Below, piece after piece: positions 44,559-53,172 of a stretch of 64,000 nt of DNA. Position 1 is the first letter of the stretch, and every line of letters starts with the position of its first letter. The notes beneath the pieces are model-generated. The model worked only from the letters and a program-made list of their open reading frames with translations. It searched no databases and was not told the origin of the DNA. Origin of the DNA: Anaerococcus vaginimassiliensis (GTDB taxonomy: Bacteria > Bacillota > Clostridia > Tissierellales > Peptoniphilaceae); the NCBI RefSeq assembly GCF_900626155.1, contig NZ_LR130844.1, forward strand, positions 600,191 through 664,190, given 5' to 3'. A program made the translations under genes and the position numbers.

Positions 44559-45296
44559 ATGACAGGAATATTAGCCCACAGGGGATTTTCAGGTAAGTAT
44601 CCTGAAAACACTATGCTTGCTTTCAAGAAAGCAGCTGAACTTGATATTGCAGGTTTTGAGACAGATGTACAAATGACCAAGGACGGAGTCTTGGTTATAA
44701 CTCATGATGAAGAGATTTCAAGAGTATCGAATGGCAAGGGATATATAAAAGATATGACCTTAAAGGAGCTTAAAGATCTTGATTTTAGAAATGGTATGGA
44801 GGAATTTGCCCTAGATGATGATACAAGGATACCGACCTTGGAGGAGTTTTTTGATTGGTTTAAGGATACTAATTTCTTAATCAATATAGAACTAAAATCA
44901 TCTATGATTAGATACGAAGGAATGGTTAATAAGACTATGGAAATGATTAAGGCCTATGATTTAGTTGATAGGGTTATTATTTCATCTTTTAACCATAGGG
45001 ATGTTGTTTTAGCAAAAGAACTTGTTCCAGAAATTAAGTGTGGATTTTTGACTTGGTCATTATTTTTAAATCCGGGCAAATATACCAAATCTTATGGGAT
45101 AGACTATTATCACCCAGATTTTAATGCTATGGATGATGAAGATTTTGATGATTGTAAGAAAAATGGAATAGGTATATTGCCTTACACAGTAGATGAAATA
45201 TATGATATGAAAAAGCTTGTTGACAAGGAAGTTCTATATATTATTACTAACTATCCAGATAGGGCAGTTGGCTTAATAGGAGGAAATCATGCTTAA
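44559..45296 (+). CDS. Glycerophosphodiester phosphodiesterase
   Basis: Hydrolyses deacylated phospholipids to glycerol-3-phosphate and an alcohol. 245 residues with the GDPD signatures: AHRGFSGKYPENTMLAFKKA (catalytic His and Glu-Asn), FETDVQMTKDGVLVITHDEEISR (Glu, Asp, His) and NIELKSS. No signal peptide, so the enzyme is cytoplasmic and a transporter must bring in substrate; the MFS gene that overlaps its end by 8 bases probably does. AGGAGG precedes the ATG. Confidence 0.94.
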   Translation: MTGILAHRGFSGKYPENTMLAFKKAAELDIAGFETDVQMTKDGVLVITHDEEISRVSNGKGYIKDMTLKELKDLDFRNGMEEFALDDDTRIPTLEEFFDWFKDTNFLINIELKSSMIRYEGMVNKTMEMIKAYDLVDRVIISSFNHRDVVLAKELVPEIKCGFLTWSLFLNPGKYTKSYGIDYYHPDFNAMDDEDFDDCKKNGIGILPYTVDEIYDMKKLVDKEVLYIITNYPDRAVGLIGGNHA

Positions 45297-46572
45297 AAAT
45301 CCTCAAAAAAGACCAGCCTTTCTTAGACCTGGCAGAATTGGATCTTTTCTTTCTATAGTTTTTGCAGGTCAGCTTGCCTATGCATCATTTGAGGCCTTCA
45401 AGGGATCTCTTATGCTACCTTTGACCCAAGCCTTGGGGATAAATCTTCAGGAGTTTTCTTACATGATGAGTATGCTTGGTATTGCTACATATCTATATAT
45501 ACCAGGTGGTTGGGTTAATAATAGATTTTCAATTAGATCTATCCTCGTAACTTGGCTATTTTGGAGAATGGCTACAGGCTTATTTATATTTTTAGTTCCA
45601 AACATATCCTTTTCAATCCTCGTTGCTATTGCAATATCGTGGGGTGTGTGGGATGCTATAGGTTGGCCTGCCGTAACTAATGGAGTAAATTTCGTATCAT
45701 CAGATGCTAACAAAGAGGGCAAGGGTCTTGCCATGGGACTACTTGAATCTATCAGAAGAACCTTAGAATTTGTCATGAATGGAGTTATAATCATCATGAT
45801 CGCTATTTGGCCTGACAAGAGTCAAATGATAATGAAGATTATGGGTATAATCTATACCTTGACTATGCTTCCAAATATCCTAGCTATACTTAAATATGTT
45901 CCTAAAAATGCTATTGCAAAAGTTGAAGGAGAATCTAGCAATGTCGCAGCACTTAAGGGACTAGTAAAGGTTATGAAGATGCCAGCTATTTGGCTAGCGG
46001 GACTTTCTGGTCTATGCCTTTATTGGTGTTATATGAATCTTATTTATTCATCAGCTCCATACCTTTCCCTTGTATTTAATGCGTCAGAAGCCTTATCTGG
46101 AACATTTGGAATTATAAATACAGGTTTTATGGGAATAATTGGGGGAGCTTTGGCAGGATATTTGGCTGATTATTTATTTAAATCTTCGACAAAGATGCTT
46201 GCTGTTGCCCTAGGACTTACATCTCTTGGATCGCTTTTAGTTTACATCCTTCCTAAACAATCAGGCATGTGGATTTCCGTAGTTTTACTTATGGTTATGT
46301 CTATAGGAGTATTTATGGGTAAGGCCGTAATGATGGCACCAATTGCAGAGCTTAACTTAGATGAAAGTATAAGTGGTTCAGCTATGTCAGTAGGTTCATT
46401 TTTAGCCTACGCCTCAATTTTTTGGGCGCCAATTATTAATGCTAAGTTTATAGAAGCAAGCTACGGTCCTGCTCAAGGTTACAAGTATGTATTTTTAACT
46501 ACAGTAATCGTTGCAGCTGTCGGTGCAATTTGTGCAGTGCTATTAATCAACTACAAGAAGAAAGCTAAATAA
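45289..46572 (+). CDS. MFS transporter, probably for glycerophosphodiester-type substrates
   Basis: A 427-residue major-facilitator permease with 12 predicted membrane segments. The N-terminal half contains GQLAYASFEAFKGSLMLPLTQAL and IPGGWVNNRFSIRSIL (an MFS motif A-like loop), the C-terminal half SAMSVGSFLAYASIFWAPI. Substrate is not readable from sequence. Overlap with GDPD suggests glycerophosphodiesters or glycerol-3-phosphate; regulated by the MerR-type gene that follows. Confidence 0.88.
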   Translation: MLKNPQKRPAFLRPGRIGSFLSIVFAGQLAYASFEAFKGSLMLPLTQALGINLQEFSYMMSMLGIATYLYIPGGWVNNRFSIRSILVTWLFWRMATGLFIFLVPNISFSILVAIAISWGVWDAIGWPAVTNGVNFVSSDANKEGKGLAMGLLESIRRTLEFVMNGVIIIMIAIWPDKSQMIMKIMGIIYTLTMLPNILAILKYVPKNAIAKVEGESSNVAALKGLVKVMKMPAIWLAGLSGLCLYWCYMNLIYSSAPYLSLVFNASEALSGTFGIINTGFMGIIGGALAGYLADYLFKSSTKMLAVALGLTSLGSLLVYILPKQSGMWISVVLLMVMSIGVFMGKAVMMAPIAELNLDESISGSAMSVGSFLAYASIFWAPIINAKFIEASYGPAQGYKYVFLTTVIVAAVGAICAVLLINYKKKAK

Positions 46573-46584
46573 ACCTTAACCTCT

Positions 46585-46595
46585 TATGGTATAAT
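46585..46595 (+). promoter_or_regulatory. Extended -10 promoter of the merR gene
   Basis: TATGGTATAAT matches TRTGNTATAAT, 28 bases before the ATG. The merR gene can thus be transcribed independently of the GDPD-MFS operon. Confidence 0.6.
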
Positions 46596-46623
46596 GAAGT
46601 AATGTTATACTTTGAGGTGACTA

Positions 46624-47460
46624 ATGAGAAAAAAACTTTATACTATAGGAAATGTAGCTAAAAAAGCGATGATATCTACAAGAACTCTAAGATATTATGA
46701 AAAGCTTGGTATAATAGAGCCAGATTTTGTTGGAGATAATTCCTACAGGTATTATGAAGAAGATACCATCTTAAAATTAACTATAATCAAATACTTTAAG
46801 CTGATTGGCTTTAGCTTAGAGGAGATTAAAGCTCAGCTTATAAGTCAAGATGTAAACAAAATGATAGCTACGTTTGATAAAATCCTTGCTAGAAGCGATA
46901 TAGATATAGAAGAAATAATTCAAAGAAAAGAAATCGTAAATGACTGGAAGGATCTCCTCGAAGAAAGCAAGATGCTAGAATTTCATAAAATCGAAGATGT
47001 AAATGTTAGATATATGGCTGAAAAAAATCTAATTTCATTTCCTTTTGTCTTTGATTTTGATTATAAATCATCTATCTTAAACCTTGAATTTTCTAGTTTC
47101 ATAAACAAGAAAAATAACACAATTTCAGGGCCTGTAATGTTTTATTTTGATGATATTAATAAAAGAATTGCCTCAGATGATAAGAACGATAAGATTTCAG
47201 CAAACTACATCCAAAAGGCTGTAAAGAAAATAGATTCAGACCTAAACTTTCATTTAGAGCCTAACTTTTGTGCATGTCTATATCACTATGGGTCTTTCGA
47301 TAGCTTATATTTATCTTACAAGAAACTAATAGATTGGCAGAAAAAGAGCTCATATAAGTTTGTTGGACCAGTGATAGAAAGATTTGTCTTAGATTATTGG
47401 ACTAGTTTTGATGAAGAAAAGTTTATAACAGAATTGATTGTTCCTATAGAAAAGTTTTGA
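46624..47460 (+). CDS. MerR-family transcriptional regulator with effector domain
   Basis: A 278-residue regulator: N-terminal MerR winged helix (KLYTIGNVAKKAMISTRTLRYYEKLGIIEP; NSYRYYEEDTILKLTIIKYFKLIGFSLEEIK), a coiled-coil dimerisation helix (about 80-115) and a C-terminal GyrI-like/effector-binding domain ending ELIVPIEKF. The likely target is the long-spacer promoter of the GDPD-MFS operon. The effector is unknown; a glycerophosphodiester or a drug-like lipid are options. Confidence 0.9.
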   Translation: MRKKLYTIGNVAKKAMISTRTLRYYEKLGIIEPDFVGDNSYRYYEEDTILKLTIIKYFKLIGFSLEEIKAQLISQDVNKMIATFDKILARSDIDIEEIIQRKEIVNDWKDLLEESKMLEFHKIEDVNVRYMAEKNLISFPFVFDFDYKSSILNLEFSSFINKKNNTISGPVMFYFDDINKRIASDDKNDKISANYIQKAVKKIDSDLNFHLEPNFCACLYHYGSFDSLYLSYKKLIDWQKKSSYKFVGPVIERFVLDYWTSFDEEKFITELIVPIEKF

Positions 47461-47461
47461 T

Positions 47462-47496
47462 AAAAAACCAGAGGCTTTGTAGCTTCTGGTTTTTTA
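47462..47496. terminator. Bidirectional terminator, merR / lar-fec block
   Basis: ACCAGAGGC/GCTTCTGGT (one G-T pair) with a six-base loop and T6 on the plus strand and A/T run on the other side. It separates convergent transcripts. Confidence 0.85.
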
Positions 47497-48204
47497 TTTA
47501 AAATATATATGCCTGTTTCCATCAAAATCTCTTATGTCTGTTTCCATATCAAATATTTCTCTAAACATTTTTTCATCCATGACTTCTTTAGAAGAACCTT
47601 CTTTATAAATCTTTTTATCATTTATTAAAATTATATGATCGGCAAATTTTTCTATGAGGGCTATTTGATGGAGGCTTATTAGGGTTGTTAGATTTAACTT
47701 ATAGGTTAAATCTTTTATTATTCTCATTATCTCGTATTGGTTTTTAAGGTCTAGAGCGCTTACTGGCTCATCTAATAGGAGTATCTTGGGATTTGATACT
47801 AGAGCCTGACCTATAAAGACCTTTTGTACTTCTCCTCCAGATAACTCATTTATAAATCTATTCCTGTAGCTAGTTAAATTTAATAAATCTAATATTTTTT
47901 CTACGTCTTTTTTATCCTCGTCACTTATCTTAAGAGAAAGATTAGCTACCTTGCCTAACAAGATAGTGTCAAAAACTGTAAATCTTATTTTGGAATTTAT
48001 ATTTTGATTTAGGTAGGAGACTTTTCCCGAAGTTTTTATATCTCCATTGTATGATTTGATACCACTAATGGCGTTTAGGATAGTGGACTTGCCTGATCCG
48101 TTTCTTCCCATTAGGATATTGACCTTGCCTTCTTCTAGCTTAAATGAAATGTCATCTATTACCTCTTTGTCATAGGATATGGATAAATTTCTAACTTCAA
48201 TCAT
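47494..48204 (-). CDS. FecE-type ABC transporter ATPase (probable nickel/metal-chelate importer)
   Basis: A 236-residue ATPase of the iron-siderophore/cobalamin (FecE/BtuD) class, with Walker A GRNGSGKST, signature LSGGEVQKV and Walker B ILLLDEPVSALD. The ATG at 48204 follows GGAGG; an in-frame TTG at 48216 sits in the RBS. It overlaps its permease by 8 bases. It is the last gene of the larEBC-importer operon, so the imported metal is likely nickel, or a nickel or cobalt chelate, though iron-siderophore cannot be excluded. Confidence 0.9.
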   Translation of the reverse strand: MIEVRNLSISYDKEVIDDISFKLEEGKVNILMGRNGSGKSTILNAISGIKSYNGDIKTSGKVSYLNQNINSKIRFTVFDTILLGKVANLSLKISDEDKKDVEKILDLLNLTSYRNRFINELSGGEVQKVFIGQALVSNPKILLLDEPVSALDLKNQYEIMRIIKDLTYKLNLTTLISLHQIALIEKFADHIILINDKKIYKEGSSKEVMDEKMFREIFDMETDIRDFDGNRHIYFK

Positions 48205-49156
48205 GTTTTCCTCCAAAGAAGAATATAAATATTAAAGGAAGTCCTACCAAACTTGCTATGATTCCTATAGGAAGGATTGCTCCCGGTTTAACTAGCTTTG
48301 ATAATCCTGAGGAGATTACAAGCAGTATCGCTCCAACAAGGCTTGATGATATGAGATAATATCTTTGGTCCTCTCCTATGATTTTTCTTGATATATGAGG
48401 TGCTATAACTCCTATAAAGCCAATCACACCTGCAAAGCTAACTCCTATTGAACATAGGATTGAAACTATTATAAAAGTTTTAATCTTTAGAGTTTTTACA
48501 TTCACTCCAAGGCTTCTTGCTCTGTCTTCACCAAATCTTAGGGTTGTTAGTTTGTGGCTATCCTTTATGATAATTATAAAAGAGAGCAAAAAGGATAGGA
48601 GAAGAATTATAATCCCCCTTGGTTTGGTGTTTGAGACCGAACCAAAGAGCCAAAAGACAATAGATGAGAGGGTCTCATCTGTAGATATGTATTGCATGAG
48701 ACTTGTAAGCGAGTCAAAGAAAAACTTCACTGCAATTCCTGCTAGAATCATTGAGCTTGTATTGGCAAAATTTCTCCTAGATATTAAATATACAAATATT
48801 ATCGCTATAAGTGCAAATCCAATTGCACCTATAGGAATAAAATTTATAGAAAATCCTAGGAGAAGGAAGAAGGACGCTCCAAAACCCGCAGCAGAAGAAA
48901 CGCCAAGGGTAAATGGAGATGCTAGTGGGTTATCAAGGATTGTCTGCATACAAGCACCAGCAAGCCCCAAAATAAGTCCTAAGATTAGGGCAGTAGTCAT
49001 CTCTGGCATTCTTATTTTAAAAAGAATAGTTCTTTGGAGATCGCTTAGACTAAGAATGTCCACTGGCTTAAGATCTCCTACTCCTATGAACAAATCTAAG
49101 ATAGAAACTAAGGCACTTATGAGAATAAGGATTGAAATCTTCTTATTCTTACTCAT
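48197..49156 (-). CDS. FecCD-type ABC transporter permease
   Basis: A 319-residue permease of the BtuC/FecCD family with about ten membrane segments. Typical features: RMPEMTTALILGLILGLAGACMQTILDNPLASPFTLGVSSAAGFGA and the cytoplasmic loop RFGEDRARSLGVNVKTLK. ATG at 49156 overlaps the binding-protein stop by 8 bases; an in-frame ATG at 49180 is inside that gene. One permease only, so it must form a homodimer. Confidence 0.9.
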   Translation of the reverse strand: MSKNKKISILILISALVSILDLFIGVGDLKPVDILSLSDLQRTILFKIRMPEMTTALILGLILGLAGACMQTILDNPLASPFTLGVSSAAGFGASFFLLLGFSINFIPIGAIGFALIAIIFVYLISRRNFANTSSMILAGIAVKFFFDSLTSLMQYISTDETLSSIVFWLFGSVSNTKPRGIIILLLSFLLSFIIIIKDSHKLTTLRFGEDRARSLGVNVKTLKIKTFIIVSILCSIGVSFAGVIGFIGVIAPHISRKIIGEDQRYYLISSSLVGAILLVISSGLSKLVKPGAILPIGIIASLVGLPLIFIFFFGGKHD

Positions 49157-50294
49157 ATTTAGTAAACCAACAGCCTTCATATTCTATAGGCATGAAATTT
49201 TCATAGAAGTCTTTCATATCAGCCTCTGGATCTACATCATCGAATAAATCTGGATGAAAGGTTTTGGCAAGAGATTCATAAGCATAAAAATCACTCATAT
49301 CACGGGCGAGGTTTTGTCCAATTACATAGACATCCTTATCTTTCATAGCCTTTAGACTTTCCCAGCCATTTCTAGTCTTATACTTTTCAATCTTTTTATT
49401 TACATCTTCTGGACTAATACCAAAGCCCATTTTCATAGATTCTGGCTTTTCTACCCATTCAGCACCTGTTAGAAAAATTAGGTCAGGATCGTTTGATAGG
49501 ACAAATTCTTCTGATACAGGAGTAGCTTCCTTTTCTCCAAGAACATCGCCTGTTAGGTTGTGTCCGCCTGCATCGTTTATAATTTTGCCCCACATCATAT
49601 TATTTCCATAGGAGTTGCCATAAGCATGTTCTCCTTCATAACCGTGTTCTAGGTAGACATTAGGCTTATCTTTCACATCTTTTAGTTTTTCTTTCATGTT
49701 ATCAATTTTTTCTTTGTAAAATCCGTTTAATTTATCAAGATTTTTATCAAGACCTGTCGCCTTGGCTATTATTTCAGTTGATTTTATATGATCATCAAAG
49801 TCTTGGTTGTGATAGTCTACGTAAAGGACAGGGATATCTAGCTTATCTTCTATGGCATCAATTTGAGCCTTATAAGATACAGGAGCAATAATACCGTCGG
49901 CATCTATAGACAACAATTCTTCTACAGAAAAGTCATTGTCGGCAAAGTTTGAAACTCTTTTTATATCTTCAAGCTCTGGAATTTTATCTACTAATCTTTT
50001 GTAAAGGTCATTTCTGTCTTTTCTAATTCCATCGTCCATGCCAGCTATTTTCTTGTAGAAGTTATCCTTATCCAGATACATCATAGTCATAAAAGGACCA
50101 CCTGAACCTGATCCTTGGATTATTACCTTATCTAGTGGCTTATCTAATTGGACTTTTCTACCTAATACATCTTCTATTTCTATTTTTCCTTTGGCTTCTT
50201 CTTTTGATTTAGCATCTTCGTTTTTTGCTCCACAAGCTGTGATTATTAACAAAAAAATTGCTAGTAGGCTAATATTTCTTATCTTATTTTTCAT
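49149..50294 (-). CDS. ABC transporter substrate-binding lipoprotein (FecB type)
   Basis: A 381-residue extracellular lipoprotein of the periplasmic-binding-protein-2 (helical backbone) class. Lipobox LIITAC, Cys in position about 21. Characteristic pieces: IEDVLGRKVQLDKPLDKVII, LSIDADGIIAPVSYKAQ and GWESLKAMKDKDVYVIG. The ATG at 50294 follows GGAG with an alternative at 50306. It overlaps larC by 11 bases; in that setting it probably binds nickel or a nickel chelate for the pincer cofactor. Confidence 0.9.
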   Translation of the reverse strand: MKNKIRNISLLAIFLLIITACGAKNEDAKSKEEAKGKIEIEDVLGRKVQLDKPLDKVIIQGSGSGGPFMTMMYLDKDNFYKKIAGMDDGIRKDRNDLYKRLVDKIPELEDIKRVSNFADNDFSVEELLSIDADGIIAPVSYKAQIDAIEDKLDIPVLYVDYHNQDFDDHIKSTEIIAKATGLDKNLDKLNGFYKEKIDNMKEKLKDVKDKPNVYLEHGYEGEHAYGNSYGNNMMWGKIINDAGGHNLTGDVLGEKEATPVSEEFVLSNDPDLIFLTGAEWVEKPESMKMGFGISPEDVNKKIEKYKTRNGWESLKAMKDKDVYVIGQNLARDMSDFYAYESLAKTFHPDLFDDVDPEADMKDFYENFMPIEYEGCWFTKYE

Positions 50295-50718
50295 AATTTT
50301 CTCCATAAATTTGATTTAGTTTATTGAAGGATTCTTTTATAGAAAATCCTTCCTTTTTACAAAGATCTATTGCTGACTGATATTCTGGGTAAACATAGGT
50401 ATTGCTTTTGTGACTTACTTTCTTATATTTTAAGTTAAGATTATCGTAAGATATATTTATCATTTCCCTATCTAGGATTGTTCTTTCGACAGGGATTTTT
50501 CTTATGCCGATAGATGTTGTATTAGAAAAAATAATATCTTCAACTTCTTCTATTTTGTCATAATCGCATAGGACAGAAAGTTTGTAGGCTGGACGGTTTT
50601 TCTTCATATATATAGGTGTATAGAAACAATCTCTTGCTACATTCATTAATTCATCCATTACAAAACCTAAGACTTCACCAGTGGAATCGTCTATATTTGT
50701 TTCAGCTAAAATTAATCT
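50284..50718 (-). CDS. larC: LarC, C-terminal part (reached by -1 frameshift)
   Basis: This is the second open frame of larC. From ATG at 50658 it would encode 124 residues, but the same frame is open upstream to the A9 run and encodes typical LarC sequence there (LILAETNIDDSTGEVLGFVMDEL). The ATG is an internal Met in conserved sequence, not a start. Together with the 5' frame the product is about 410 residues, full LarC length. It includes the LarC2 domain (RPAYKLSVLCDYDKIEEVEDIIFSNTTSIGIRK). LarC inserts nickel into the pincer nucleotide. Confidence 0.85.
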   Translation of the reverse strand, partial: RLILAETNIDDSTGEVLGFVMDELMNVARDCFYTPIYMKKNRPAYKLSVLCDYDKIEEVEDIIFSNTTSIGIRKIPVERTILDREMINISYDNLNLKYKKVSHKSNTYVYPEYQSAIDLCKKEGFSIKESFNKLNQIYGENYEK

Positions 50719-51515
50719 TTTTTTTTAGAATCTGATACTTCCATTACTCGTAAAACATTAGTAGATTTTTCAAAATCTTTGTTTCCTGCGCCAAGCCCTA
50801 CTTTTTTGATATTAAACTCATCTAGGGTTTTATTTTTATTAAAGTATTTTACAATAGCTGCTCCAGTTGGAGTGATGTGTTCGCCATCTTCATTTATTAT
50901 ATTTAGGCTAATATCTGATCCTTCTAGGATATTGATAACTGCAGGAACTGGAATTGGCATAAATCCGTGGGCACATTTTTGTCTTCCAATGCCTTCGTAT
51001 AATTTTGAAAAGTAAATATTTTCTACGCCAAGATCTTCTAGTAGGACACAAACACCGACAATATCAATTATTGAATCTATTGCACCTACTTCGTGGAAAT
51101 GAACTTCGCCTTTGTCTATGCCATGAGCCTTAGCCTCAGCATCTGCGATGATATCAAATATACCTAAAGAGTCTTTTTTAACCTTTTCGCTTAGTATGTC
51201 AGATTTTGAGATAATTTTTTCTATGTCAGAGATATTTCTGTGCACATGGCTATGAGTGTGATTTTCTTTTTCATCATGGTGATGATGGTGATGGCTGTCC
51301 TCGTGGTGGTCATGGTGATGATCTTTTAATAAAACATCGAAATTATAAGCATCTATGCCACTTTTTTTAACTCTATCAAAGACTAGCTCGTAACCTTCGA
51401 TACCTAGAGATTTTATTGCATCAATTAGTTTTTCCTTGCTAGCACCAAGATCTAAAAGAGCACCGATAGTCATATCTCCAGCGATTCCTGAATACATTTC
51501 AAAATATAAGTCCAT
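50712..51515 (-). CDS. larC: LarC, N-terminal part (nickel-pincer cofactor nickel insertion)
   Basis: The 5' frame (267 residues) of the CTP-dependent nickel insertase of the lactate-racemase-type cofactor. Signature pieces: MYSGIAGDMTIGALLDLGA and EVHFHEVGAIDSIIDIVG. A His-rich loop (DHHHDHHEDSHHHHHHDEK and following, residues 65-95) probably binds nickel. The frame ends VLRVMEVSDSKKKD, in A9 then GAT TAA. Continuing at -1 gives SKKK-RLILAETNIDD, joining the C-terminal frame without loss. It follows larB directly. Confidence 0.92.
   Translation of the reverse strand: MDLYFEMYSGIAGDMTIGALLDLGASKEKLIDAIKSLGIEGYELVFDRVKKSGIDAYNFDVLLKDHHHDHHEDSHHHHHHDEKENHTHSHVHRNISDIEKIISKSDILSEKVKKDSLGIFDIIADAEAKAHGIDKGEVHFHEVGAIDSIIDIVGVCVLLEDLGVENIYFSKLYEGIGRQKCAHGFMPIPVPAVINILEGSDISLNIINEDGEHITPTGAAIVKYFNKNKTLDEFNIKKVGLGAGNKDFEKSTNVLRVMEVSDSKKKD
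50718..50726 (-). promoter_or_regulatory. Probable -1 programmed frameshift site in larC
   Basis: The minus strand has nine consecutive A (read AAA AAA AAA GAT TAA in frame 0). Slipping back one base reads AGA TTA ATT TTA GCT GAA and continues in the larC 3' frame. The heptamer A AAA AAG, the slippery site known from dnaX, is contained in it. No strong downstream stem was identified. Confidence 0.7.
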
Positions 51516-52262
51516 TTATTTCTCCTCTATAAGTTTATTTATTTGACAGGCTGTATAGGCTGCACCATAACCGTTATCTATATTTACAACAGAAATTCCC
51601 TCAGCACAAGTTGATAGCATTGTTAAAAGGGCAGATATGCCGTTAAAACTTGCTCCATATCCCACAGATGTAGGCACAGCTATGATTGGCTTATCTACAA
51701 GGCCTGCCATAACTGTAGCAAGAGCGCCTTCCATGCCTGCTATTGCTATAATTACATTTGCTTGTTTGATTTGATCGATTTTATTAAGCATTCTGTGAAG
51801 TCCTGAAACTCCAACATCATAAAACCTATTTACCTTAGCTCCAAAAAACTCAGCTGTAAGGGCAGCCTCTTCTGCCACAAATAAATCAGCAGTTCCTCCT
51901 GTACAAATGGCAATATTACCAATTTGTGGCATTTCTTCGTATTTTAAGGAAATTATCCTCGCTGTCTTATCATAACTTGCATTTGGGATTGCCTTACTTA
52001 CAAGCTCGTACTGGTGTTGGCTTGCTCTTGTTCCTATAACTGATTGTTGTCTTTTGTCAAAGGCCTTAAAGATTTCCACAAGGGCAAAGTCCTCCTTGCC
52101 CTGGCAGAAGATTGTTTCAGGAAATCCTCTCCTGTTTTTTCTCTGGAAATCAAGTTTAGCTATGTCAATATCTTTAAAGTTAAAATCTTTTAGGTAATCT
52201 AGACCTTCTTCTATTGACATTTGACCGTTTTTTATATTCTCTAAAAATTCTCTATCTTTCAT
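51516..52262 (-). CDS. larB: LarB, nickel-pincer cofactor carboxylase
   Basis: Carboxylates and hydrolyses nicotinic acid adenine dinucleotide to the bis-carboxylated pyridinium mononucleotide, step one of the cofactor pathway. 248 residues, similar to AIR carboxylase (PurE) folds. Seen: FPETIFCQGKEDFALVEIF, ICTGGTADLFVAEEAALTAEFFGAKVNRFYDVGVSGLHRM and PIIAVPTSVGYGASFNGISALLTMLSTCAEGISVVNIDNGYGAAY. It overlaps larE by 11 bases and is adjacent to larC. Confidence 0.95.
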   Translation of the reverse strand: MKDREFLENIKNGQMSIEEGLDYLKDFNFKDIDIAKLDFQRKNRRGFPETIFCQGKEDFALVEIFKAFDKRQQSVIGTRASQHQYELVSKAIPNASYDKTARIISLKYEEMPQIGNIAICTGGTADLFVAEEAALTAEFFGAKVNRFYDVGVSGLHRMLNKIDQIKQANVIIAIAGMEGALATVMAGLVDKPIIAVPTSVGYGASFNGISALLTMLSTCAEGISVVNIDNGYGAAYTACQINKLIEEK

Positions 52263-53112
52263 TTTCTAACCATGGGTTAAGCTTTAGCTTATCTTCCTTA
52301 CTTACTACTTCATCCATTGATCCTGACCTGTATCCAGCTAAATCTAGGTTTACATATTTAAAACCGAGATTTTTAAGTTTTTCATTTATTTCATCTACTT
52401 TTTCAAAAACTATGCCAAAATCTTCTCTGTCTACTTCTATTCTAGTATTATCTCCATAAACTCTTACTCGAACATTCCTAAGACCTAAATCTTTTAGGTA
52501 GCCTTCTGCCTTATTTATAGCTTCAAACTTTTCTGTATCTATCAATTCATTATAAGGAAATCTTGTCGCAAGACATGGAGCAGATGGTCTTTTATAAACT
52601 GAAACACCTAGCTCTTTGGCGTAGGCTCTTACCATTTCCTTGGTAAAACCGCATTCTTTTAGAGGACTTACAACTCCCTTATCATTTAGAGCCTTTACAC
52701 CTGGTCTAAATACCTTGTTATCATCTAGATTTGATCCATCAACTACATATTTGTAGCCTAATTTATCCTTTAGTTTGAAAGCTTGGTCGAAAAGAAAGCT
52801 CTTGCAGTGATAGCATCTGTCTATGGTGTTGTTTTTGATGTGCTCATTATCAAAGACGTCAATATTTACAACTTCAAGTTTAACTTCCATCTCATTGGCT
52901 AAGTTTTGGGCATTGTCCAAGTCGCCATCTGGTGTAGTATTTGTGTTATACATAATAGCTACTACGTCTTTTTCTTCCTCTCTTAAATCGCTTGCAAGCT
53001 TTAAGATTAGGGATGAGTCCACACCTCCAGAGAAGGCAAGTACAAACTTATCTTCTAAAAGTTCTTTTATTCTATTATTCAGTTTTTCTTTATTTTCATT
53101 AAAGTTGTCCAT
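52252..53112 (-). CDS. larE: LarE, ATP-dependent sulfur transferase
   Basis: A PP-loop protein that adds sulfur to the pincer precursor. About 286 residues with the PP-loop SGGVDSS near residue 30 and the Cys region RPSAPCLATRFPYNE. A second pair, CYHC in NTIDRCYHCKSFLFDQ, may add to it to bind a 4Fe-4S cluster, as reported for cluster-type LarE proteins. If so the enzyme need not sacrifice its own cysteine. The ATG at 53112 follows AGGAG; the longer frame to 53154 has none. It is first in the operon. Confidence 0.93.
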   Translation of the reverse strand: MDNFNENKEKLNNRIKELLEDKFVLAFSGGVDSSLILKLASDLREEEKDVVAIMYNTNTTPDGDLDNAQNLANEMEVKLEVVNIDVFDNEHIKNNTIDRCYHCKSFLFDQAFKLKDKLGYKYVVDGSNLDDNKVFRPGVKALNDKGVVSPLKECGFTKEMVRAYAKELGVSVYKRPSAPCLATRFPYNELIDTEKFEAINKAEGYLKDLGLRNVRVRVYGDNTRIEVDREDFGIVFEKVDEINEKLKNLGFKYVNLDLAGYRSGSMDEVVSKEDKLKLNPWLENER

Positions 53113-53148
53113 AAATACTCCTAACTTAAATATTCTAACTATAAAAAA

Positions 53149-53172
53149 GGGCATAGGAAAAAACCTATACCC
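53149..53172 (-). terminator. Attenuator-like hairpin in the larE leader
   Basis: On the minus strand GGGTATAGG, a loop of six T and CCTATGCCC (one mismatch) are followed by six T, about 35 bases before the larE ATG. It is an intrinsic-terminator shape located inside the leader, downstream of the promoter at 53227-53255 and upstream of the first gene. Confidence 0.7.

Noticed and set aside
50284-50658. Separate small gene starting at ATG 50658
   Set aside because: Conserved LarC sequence continues in frame upstream of this ATG to the A9 run, so it is the tail of larC.
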